DNA of 10,152 bases from the NCBI GenBank assembly GCA_937890045.1, contig CALBXV010000631.1, forward strand, positions 1 to 10,152, given 5' to 3'. The notes beneath the pieces are model-generated. The model had not been told where the DNA came from. It did not search any database and saw only the letters and a list, made by a program, of their open reading frames with translations. How positions within the stretch are numbered: position 1 is the first letter of the stretch; each line of letters starts with the position of its first letter. The stretch comes from an uncultured archaeon (GTDB taxonomy: Archaea; Thermoproteota; Nitrososphaeria; Nitrososphaerales; CALBXV01). A program made the translations under genes and the position numbers. Positions 1-5,815 of this stretch are shown here, one piece after another.

Positions 1-1
1 A

Positions 2-298
2 AACCCTGGTGGCAAAAGGGACTATTGGGACTTGCAGTATAGGTCTAAATGGAAGGCTCCCAAGTTTATGCAAGTACCTAGATTTAAGAGTTATTCAGAT
101 CAACCAAAGGATACTCTCCAATCATTACTTGGAAAGAAGTTGAATTTTCCTATGGGTGGTGGATCATCAATTTCTCTTGGAAGATTTAATCAAAGGATTC
201 CTACGGATATTGAGCCAGCTAGTGAACAGAACCCAGGAGGGGAGTTGAAATATAGAAATAACCCTATGTACGGGATAAAATTTAAGAAGAACTTCTGA
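2..298 (+). CDS. Unrecognised phage protein, 3' part only (5' end outside window)
   Basis: The reading frame is open to the left edge of the window, so the true start lies upstream. Codon 32-34 is a TTG that could in principle start translation, but the residues encoded before it (ending GGKRDYWD) read as ordinary protein, and I prefer a truncated gene. The visible 98 residues are basic and rich in Gly, Asn, Pro and aromatics, with no membrane segment. An Asn-Pro-Gly-Gly tetrad appears twice, at the edge of the window and again about 22 codons from the stop. The TGA stop shares one base with the ATG of the next gene (TGATG at 296-300), which suggests translational coupling. Its place just before the lysozyme and portal genes suggests a virion or packaging role, but I do not recognise the family and assign no function. 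Confidence 0.6.
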   Translation, partial: NPGGKRDYWDLQYRSKWKAPKFMQVPRFKSYSDQPKDTLQSLLGKKLNFPMGGGSSISLGRFNQRIPTDIEPASEQNPGGELKYRNNPMYGIKFKKNF

Positions 299-933
299 TG
301 GCTGGTCCTAGTAGAGCAAAACTTTTATCATCTAATAAATATGAGAAGACAGTCTTGCAGTCTGACAATCCGTTGAATAAAAGTATTTCAGGCAAACCTC
401 TTTATGAAGAAGGTGCATTCTCTCCATTCCCAAAAAGAAAACACGATTTAATGATGAACATGGAGCCATTGGAGCAGACGTATTATTGGTATATGATAAC
501 AGAACATGAAATGTCAGAGAATCATGCTCTTGGAATGTTAGCTAATATTAGAAGAGAAGTTGAAGACCTTGATCCTAAAAAACTTAGTGGTGATAAAGGT
601 GGGGGTCCAGGGGGTCTTTTTCAATGGAGCAAGAGTTCAGGAAGACAGACTCCAAAAGTTGCAAAGATGGTAAAAGCTGGAGACTGGAAGGCTCAAATAG
701 ATTATGCAATATACGAAGAAGATGTCTATGGGAAGCCTGGAGCTTATTTAAAAGAAAAGTTTAAATCTGCTGAAGATGCAGAAAAATGGTGGAGAGAAAA
801 TTGGGAAAACCCTTCTGATCCAGAAGCTGAGAAAAAAGGGAAATCACATTTAAAGAGATGGAAGAAGGGTGTAGGAAGAATTTATAGTTTGATAGACGAT
901 GATCCATTGAGGAATAATAATAATAATGGCTAG
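298..933 (+). CDS. Lysozyme-like virion protein (Phage_lysozyme2 / tail-tip lysozyme type)
   Basis: This 211-aa protein probably cleaves peptidoglycan glycan strands so that DNA can enter the cell. Residues about 58-175 follow the pattern of the phage tail lysozyme fold: an amphipathic helix (YYWYMITEHEMSE), the helix GMLANIRREVED, whose Glu87 is at the usual catalytic position, a glycine-rich loop leading into GLFQW (106-110), and a late AEKWWRENWENP segment (161-171) resembling the conserved Trp/Pro region. These matches are by eye. There is no signal peptide or membrane segment, so it is more likely carried in the particle than exported as an endolysin. The C-terminus is basic and ends in five Asn encoded by an AAT repeat. 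The start overlaps the previous stop by one base behind a weak AGAAGA site (285-290), and the stop overlaps the portal start by 8 bases. Finding it directly before the portal, rather than among the tail-tip genes, is unusual. Confidence 0.72.
   Translation: MAGPSRAKLLSSNKYEKTVLQSDNPLNKSISGKPLYEEGAFSPFPKRKHDLMMNMEPLEQTYYWYMITEHEMSENHALGMLANIRREVEDLDPKKLSGDKGGGPGGLFQWSKSSGRQTPKVAKMVKAGDWKAQIDYAIYEEDVYGKPGAYLKEKFKSAEDAEKWWRENWENPSDPEAEKKGKSHLKRWKKGVGRIYSLIDDDPLRNNNNNG
913..927 (+). repeat. (AAT)5 trinucleotide repeat at the lysozyme/portal junction
   Basis: Five tandem AAT units encode the penultimate Asn run of the lysozyme-like protein and also fill the spacer between a GAGGA ribosome site (909-913) and the portal ATG at 926. 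The last unit supplies the first two bases of that ATG. Gain or loss of a unit would change the spacer by three bases without shifting the lysozyme frame. Any regulatory role is inference. Confidence 0.6.
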
Positions 934-3157
934 AACAAGTAATAAGAAGAAAGCTGGAATAGTTGTTGATTTGTGGCAGAAGGCTGATGGGGCTTCTAGG
1001 AATAAGTGGAGAGCTATCAACCAGCAAGGATATGATTTCTATTTAGGAGAACAGATAAGTAATGATGAGAGGGATCAGCTAGAAGCTGCTGGTATGCCTA
1101 CCTTCATTATTAATAGAATTACTCCTGTTATTGAGACTATGAAGTTCTTTGTAACTGCAGGAAACCCAAGATGGCAGGCTGTGGGAGCAGAAGAATCAGA
1201 TATAGATGTTTCCTCTGTACATGCTGATCTTATGGATTATTGCTGGAATCTTAGTAATGGAAAGTCAGTTTTTGCTAATGTTATCCTAGATTCCCTTACT
1301 AAATCTACGGGTTATTTCATGATGGATGTTGACCCAGATATGGATAAGGGAATGGGAGAAGTTGTATTTAAGAGGGTTGATCCGTTTGATGTTTACCCAG
1401 ACCCCATGTCCAGAGACTTCTTACTTAGGGACGCTTCTTATATAATTGTTAAGAAAGACCTTCCCAAAGAACAGTTAAAAGCATTGATTCCTGATTATGC
1501 ATCGAAGGTTAAGAAAGCTAATCCTGTTAATGCAACGGTAGGGATACAAGAATATTTTGACAGAGATTTTAGTTCTGCTGAGCATATACAGCATCTTGAT
1601 TTGGGGGCTGATTCCTACAAACCTGATACTGGTGAGGAAGATATAGTCATAGATTTTTATGAGTGTTATATGAAGACTAAGGAAGAATTTGTAAATGTCT
1701 TTATTAAAGCAAAACCCTCAAGAGCTCAGATGCAGGCTATTGAAGAAAAGATTGCAGATGATGTAGAACAATTTAGTAGAGAGAAGGCTGTAGAAGTTGC
1801 CGAGTTAAAAGCATCTATGGAAGAAGCTCTCATGAATGGTGAGGTTATTGAAGAGAGAGCTGCCCTTGAGATAGAGAAAGCTGAGAAAAATGCTCTAGCA
1901 GAGACTGAGATGTATGCACAGCAATTAAGAGCAAAAGCTGCTGAGGAAATAGCCAGCATAGAAAATACAATTATGACAAGAGAGGAGTTTGACCTAAGAA
2001 GTCAAGACCCTGTTTTTACTGGTTCAGTCGTAGATGCTATTCCATTCTTTGAAGACAGAGTTCAGGTTAGGTGTGTGGCTGGAGATACATTTCTTTATGA
2101 GTTTGTTCTCCCTATAAAAGATTATCCTATAGTTCCCATTCCTTATCTATATACTGGGACTCCTTATGCGATGAGTGCTGTTACTCCCTTAGTTGGAAAA
2201 CAGCAAGAAATTAATAAATCCCATCAAATCCTCATTCATAATGCAAACCTATCATCTAACCTTAGATGGCTATATGAAGAAGGGTCAGTCCCAGAGGATG
2301 AGTGGGAACAATATTCTTCCTCTCCAGGTGCCTTGCTCAAATATAGGCAGGGATTTGCTCCACCTACCGCAGTACAGCCCTTACCTCTGAATAATGCTTT
2401 CTTTGGGATTACCCAGGAAGGCAAAGGAGATATGGAGTATCTCTCTGGAATTTCTAGCTCTATGCAAGGCGCCACTGGTGAGGAACACGAAACTTATAGA
2501 GGTATGTTAGCTCTTGATGAGTTTGGTACCAGGCGTATTAAAGCTTGGATGCATAACATAGTAGAGCCAGCTCTTGAGCATATTGGTAGAATATTTAAAG
2601 ATTTAGCACAGGCGACATATCAGACTAATAAAGTATTTAGGATTGTCCAACCGAACAATGTAGAGAAAGCTGTTGAGATTAATATTCCGATCTATAATGA
2701 TCTTGGAAAGGCAGTAGAAAAGTTTAATGATTATCCTACTGCTCAGTTTGATGTTCGTATCATAGCTGGTTCTACAATGCCTATTAATAGATGGGCATTA
2801 ATAGATGAATACTTTAGATGGTACCAGGCTGGACTTATTGATGATATAGCGATGTTAGCTGAGACAGATATTAGAAATAAGGAGACTATTATGAAGAGAA
2901 AGTCTCTATATTCACAAATGCAATCACAACTTGAACAATTACAAGAGACTCTAAGTGATAGAGAAGGAACTATTGAGACTCTTGAAAGGCAACTAGTACA
3001 ATCTGGAATTAAACAGAAAGTTCTACAAGCTGATGGGGAGATTAGAAAAGCTGTTGTAGATACCCAGGCAAAACAAAAAGTCTTGCAGGGTGCTATAGCA
3101 GCAGAGGCAACAGTCCTCTCTGGGGCTATGAAAGCTGAACAAGGCGAGGAGTCTTGA
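926..3157 (+). CDS. Portal protein (P22-like family)
   Basis: The portal forms the ring at one capsid vertex through which DNA is packaged and ejected. At 743 aa it is close to the P22 portal (725 aa). Typical features are an N-terminal helix with WRAINQQGYDFYLGEQ (28-43), the GMPTFIINRITPVIETM segment (56-72) with a following NPRWQAVG, then ANVILDSLTKSTGYF (117-131) and VDPFDVYPDP (151-160). The wing and stem region follows, with PIPYLYTGTPY (404-414), KQQEINKSHQ and a YRGMLALDEFGTRR segment (524-537). Residues about 660-735 form a Gln-rich helix with coiled-coil character, as expected for a barrel. Unusually, residues about 264-350 are a charged Ala/Glu/Lys-rich helical insertion. It overlaps the lysozyme gene by 8 bases and precedes scaffold and capsid genes, the order seen in P22. 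Arginine is almost always AGA/AGG (31 of 33). Confidence 0.9.
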   Translation: MARTSNKKKAGIVVDLWQKADGASRNKWRAINQQGYDFYLGEQISNDERDQLEAAGMPTFIINRITPVIETMKFFVTAGNPRWQAVGAEESDIDVSSVHADLMDYCWNLSNGKSVFANVILDSLTKSTGYFMMDVDPDMDKGMGEVVFKRVDPFDVYPDPMSRDFLLRDASYIIVKKDLPKEQLKALIPDYASKVKKANPVNATVGIQEYFDRDFSSAEHIQHLDLGADSYKPDTGEEDIVIDFYECYMKTKEEFVNVFIKAKPSRAQMQAIEEKIADDVEQFSREKAVEVAELKASMEEALMNGEVIEERAALEIEKAEKNALAETEMYAQQLRAKAAEEIASIENTIMTREEFDLRSQDPVFTGSVVDAIPFFEDRVQVRCVAGDTFLYEFVLPIKDYPIVPIPYLYTGTPYAMSAVTPLVGKQQEINKSHQILIHNANLSSNLRWLYEEGSVPEDEWEQYSSSPGALLKYRQGFAPPTAVQPLPLNNAFFGITQEGKGDMEYLSGISSSMQGATGEEHETYRGMLALDEFGTRRIKAWMHNIVEPALEHIGRIFKDLAQATYQTNKVFRIVQPNNVEKAVEINIPIYNDLGKAVEKFNDYPTAQFDVRIIAGSTMPINRWALIDEYFRWYQAGLIDDIAMLAETDIRNKETIMKRKSLYSQMQSQLEQLQETLSDREGTIETLERQLVQSGIKQKVLQADGEIRKAVVDTQAKQKVLQGAIAAEATVLSGAMKAEQGEES

Positions 3158-3183
3158 CAGAGATAACGCTGTTGTTGTAAATT

Positions 3184-3189
3184 AGGAGG
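3184..3189 (+). promoter_or_regulatory. Strong Shine-Dalgarno site for the scaffold gene
   Basis: A full AGGAGG lies five bases before the ATG at 3195 and fixes that start. It is one of only two full AGGAGG sites at gene starts in the window. The other precedes the capsid gene. Confidence 0.85.
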
Positions 3190-3194
3190 TAATT

Positions 3195-4097
3195 ATGGCA
3201 GAAACAGAAACTAGTTCTAGCAACTTATCTGGACCTTCTCTTGACGAGTTGGCTGCAGATAACCCTGGCACTATGGATGATATGGATTCCGCAGACTTTT
3301 TCTCTGAGCTCGATAAGTCAGTTAACGCTGTTACTTATGGGCCTGGTGAATTAGAGCAGGAGTCTCAACCCGTTGTAACAAACGCGGTGCAAGAAGCTCC
3401 TGTTGAGGAATCAGCACCTGCCGATGATTATAAGACGTTAGAGAAGAGGTATAGTGATTCAAGTTCAGAAGCCAAACGACTTAACAATCGTATTACTGAA
3501 ATAGAACCATATATGCCTATTCTTGACGCAATGAGAGAAGACCCGAACTTGGTTTCCCACGTGCGAAACTATTTTGAGGGTGGTGGCACGGCTCCAGTAA
3601 GTGTCAAAGAGCAATTGGGGTTAGATGAGGACTTTACGTTTGATTATGACGAGGCTATAACTGATCCGTCTTCTTCATCCGCTAAAATACTCAATCACAC
3701 AGTAGATGGTGTTGTTCAACGCAGATTGTCTGAATTTTCAAATCAGACAGCTGCTACAAACGCTAGGGCTCAAAAAGAAAATGACTTTAGAGCAAAGTTT
3801 GAAATATCTGATAATGACTTTGAAGATATGAAAAGCTATGCAAAAGAGCATGTTCTGAGTTACGAAGACGTTTGGTACCTCATGAATAGAGGTTCAGAAA
3901 AGAAGAACATTGAAAACTCTGTGAGAGAGGATATAGCGGAACAAATGAAGACGGTTCGATCAAAGCCACGCAGTATGGCAGCTGCGGGTTCTCATGCTGG
4001 GATTTCTACGAAATCTCCCGATGATGCTGTATTCGATGCAATTCTGAGTTCTGGCCAGGGGATTAGCGACATTATGTCGAGAGCTGACAAACAATAG
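3195..4097 (+). CDS. Capsid scaffolding protein
   Basis: This 300-aa protein probably drives procapsid assembly inside the shell and then leaves. It lies between portal and capsid genes, the usual scaffold position, and its length matches the P22 scaffold (303 aa). Residues 1-80 are acidic, low-complexity and probably disordered. Residues about 79-125 are predicted helix or coiled coil (DYKTLEKRYSDSSSEAKRL). A second helical block at about 170-255 contains the segment MKSYAKEHVLSYEDVWYLMN (212-231). The basic, Ala/Gly/Ser-rich tail from about 252 (RSKPRSMAAAGSHAG) could contact the capsid lattice, as the C-termini of known scaffolds do; this is inference. No protease motif is visible. CGN codons make up 6 of its 14 arginines, unlike the portal. 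I rely on position, length and composition, because scaffolds diverge quickly. Confidence 0.8.
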   Translation: MAETETSSSNLSGPSLDELAADNPGTMDDMDSADFFSELDKSVNAVTYGPGELEQESQPVVTNAVQEAPVEESAPADDYKTLEKRYSDSSSEAKRLNNRITEIEPYMPILDAMREDPNLVSHVRNYFEGGGTAPVSVKEQLGLDEDFTFDYDEAITDPSSSSAKILNHTVDGVVQRRLSEFSNQTAATNARAQKENDFRAKFEISDNDFEDMKSYAKEHVLSYEDVWYLMNRGSEKKNIENSVREDIAEQMKTVRSKPRSMAAAGSHAGISTKSPDDAVFDAILSSGQGISDIMSRADKQ

Positions 4098-4101
4098 GAG
4101 G
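4096..4101 (+). promoter_or_regulatory. Strong Shine-Dalgarno site for the major capsid gene
   Basis: AGGAGG lies nine bases before the ATG at 4111, right after the scaffold stop. A strong site is expected for the most abundant virion protein. Confidence 0.85.
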
Positions 4102-4110
4102 TAGCTAACT

Positions 4111-5739
4111 ATGGCTACAACACCTCTTGCAATCAGTAGTGTAACTGGCTTAAGCGAGCCTCAGAGTGGCTTATATGCTGGTTCTGACAAGTCCACAGGA
4201 GATATGCGGCGAAGATTTGACTTTTCCGATAGATTCTCTGAACTTGCAGTTAACCAGACTCCATTCTTTAGACTCGTATCTCAAATAGCTAAATCCCCAA
4301 CGGACGACCCCGCGTTTAAATACGCTGAAAAGAGACAATCTTGGCACAAACGCCACGGCTATGTCATAGCGCATGATACTACAACCTCAGCAGATAACAT
4401 GGGTGAAGGAGACTCGGATGCAACTGTTGCAACCGCTGTCAATAACACTCATTATTTCTGGGTTGCGAGTGATACTCAATATCGAGGTAATATCCAGAAT
4501 ATTGTTGGACAATATGATATTGGCGTTGGTGATGCAAAGACACGTCCTCAACACTACCTACCGAAGCAGATGATTAGGATTCCTAGTCGTGCTGATGGTG
4601 GTACTAACTTTACAACTTCAGACTATTTTGTTGGTCAGATTCAAGACGTGGTCGAGGGAAACCTCGTTGTCACTGGTGGGTCTGCTGGCACATTTACTGC
4701 TGAATCTTCAGATTCAGTAGCAACTGAGAAAGAATGTGTAAGGTTGAAGGTATATCTTACTAGAGTACCTTCAAGTGATACGGACATGTCCTGCTACACT
4801 GGAGATGACCCAACATTCGATTTGTCGGCTGTTAGTGAATCTGCATCAGGTGCTAAAGATACAGGCGCTGCCGCGCTTGCTCCAATGCAAGTCCATACGA
4901 TTGGTTCTTCCTATGAGGAAGGTTCTTCCCTAGTTGGTTCAACTTGGAAAGACGAACCTTATAGTACTTCTTACGGACAGACTCAAATCTTCCGTGATGA
5001 GTTCGGAATGACCAATACGTCTCGCGCAACTGTTCTCAAATTTGAGCCCAATGAATGGGCAAGAGTTTGGAAGGATAAGTTGGTCGAGCATAAGTGGAAC
5101 ATGGAGCTCGCTGGATTGTTTGGCGTTCAAGGTTCTGCAAGTGTAGCAACAGGCTCTGAAGCCGCTGCAACACACTACTACACACAAGGTGCTGCAGACT
5201 TTTGCTTGAGAGCTGGAAATATTTTCCAACTTGATCTTGCAACGAAGAGTACTGATGACTTCCTAGAAGACATGAGTAAATTCCTTGATCCTCGCTATAA
5301 CAATGCGAACGCAACTGTCTTCTTCTGCGATACTGCAACCTATAACTGGCTTCTTAAGCTAGGTACTGGTTCTCATAATGCATTACTAGCTAATGTAGTT
5401 GCTGGTCCTTCTGGATCAGATAACTTCCGTTATGACTTTGCAGTCGCTGGTAAGAAATCTCTATTCGGTGTTGACTTAACGCAGATTAGTACTCCTTATG
5501 GAGACATTAACGTAGCTCGTAACATTGCCCTGGACCAGAGTAATATCAAAATCCTCGGTATCAACATGAATTATGTTAAGTATCGTCCGTTGGTCGGAAA
5601 TGGTATAAATCGTGACACCGCCATCTATGTTGGAGTTCAGACCCTTGAGAACTCTGGAATAGATAAGCGCGTTGATATGATCCTTACCGAAGCTGGCTTT
5701 GAGTGGAAAATGCCTGAAGCACACGCTGTATGGAAATAA
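4111..5739 (+). CDS. Major capsid protein (HK97 fold, SU10-like family)
   Basis: This is the main shell protein of the head. Its 542 residues, its place after portal and scaffold, and its sequence style fit the SU10-like major capsid family; this is family recognition by eye, not a search. The N-terminal part carries a TPFFRLVSQI segment (50-59) followed by a basic WHKRHGY (78-84). Residues about 115-260 are beta-rich and Gly/Ser/Thr-rich and could be an insertion or surface domain. The core then resumes with the QTQIFRDEFGMTNTSRA segment (290-306), a long helix EWARVWKDKLVEHKWNMELAGLFG (315-338) and the C-terminal strand region NIALDQSNIKILGINMNY (471-488). Gene-end residues are aromatic (EAHAVWK). 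It uses CGN for 14 of 23 arginines, more than any neighbour, as expected for a very highly expressed gene. A hairpin follows the stop. Confidence 0.88.
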   Translation: MATTPLAISSVTGLSEPQSGLYAGSDKSTGDMRRRFDFSDRFSELAVNQTPFFRLVSQIAKSPTDDPAFKYAEKRQSWHKRHGYVIAHDTTTSADNMGEGDSDATVATAVNNTHYFWVASDTQYRGNIQNIVGQYDIGVGDAKTRPQHYLPKQMIRIPSRADGGTNFTTSDYFVGQIQDVVEGNLVVTGGSAGTFTAESSDSVATEKECVRLKVYLTRVPSSDTDMSCYTGDDPTFDLSAVSESASGAKDTGAAALAPMQVHTIGSSYEEGSSLVGSTWKDEPYSTSYGQTQIFRDEFGMTNTSRATVLKFEPNEWARVWKDKLVEHKWNMELAGLFGVQGSASVATGSEAAATHYYTQGAADFCLRAGNIFQLDLATKSTDDFLEDMSKFLDPRYNNANATVFFCDTATYNWLLKLGTGSHNALLANVVAGPSGSDNFRYDFAVAGKKSLFGVDLTQISTPYGDINVARNIALDQSNIKILGINMNYVKYRPLVGNGINRDTAIYVGVQTLENSGIDKRVDMILTEAGFEWKMPEAHAVWK

Positions 5740-5741
5740 CA

Positions 5742-5791
5742 TAGTGGGATAAGCAAGTTGCTGGGGGCTTTTGTCCCCCAGCGGCCCACTT
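5742..5791 (+). terminator. Nested GC-rich hairpin after the capsid gene
   Basis: The inner stem pairs GCTGGGGG (5760-5767) with CCCCCAGC (5775-5782), eight perfect pairs around a seven-base loop. An outer stem pairs AGTGGG (5743-5748) with CCCACT (5785-5790), leaving an asymmetric internal loop of 11 and 2 bases. It lies just after the capsid stop in the largest gap of the window. Only three T follow, so it is not a classic rho-independent terminator. A partial attenuator, an RNase processing site or a 3' mRNA stabiliser would all fit. Phages often place such a structure after the capsid gene to lower downstream expression. Confidence 0.6.
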
Positions 5792-5815
5792 TGGTAGTCT
5801 AGTTACTAATAATAA

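Noticed and set aside
761..1027. Antisense open frame across the lysozyme/portal junction
   Set aside because: The product is a Ser/Leu/Ile-rich reverse reading of Lys-rich helices and the AAT repeat. Both + strand genes are well supported.
1726..1959. Antisense frame opposite the portal insertion with a Ser/Ala/Phe-rich, seemingly hydrophobic product
   Set aside because: It is the mirror of the Glu/Lys/Ala-rich coiled coil, which always yields Ser/Phe/Leu-rich antisense, so its membrane look is an artefact.
3154..3183. Perfect TTGACA hexamer at the portal stop with TAAATT 18 bases later, a possible promoter for scaffold and capsid genes
   Set aside because: Transcription would start near 3190, after the AGGAGG site at 3184-3189, so the transcript would lose the ribosome site. 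The -10 match is only 4 of 6. Probably chance.
4939..5338. Two overlapping antisense open frames opposite the capsid gene
   Set aside because: They lie wholly inside a well-supported capsid gene, have Cys/Ser-rich low-complexity products typical of antisense translation, and have no ribosome site or recognisable domain.
5768..5792. Classic rho-independent terminator after the capsid gene
   Set aside because: The stem is strong but only TTT follows the outer stem, so efficient intrinsic termination is doubtful. It is kept as a hairpin of uncertain role.
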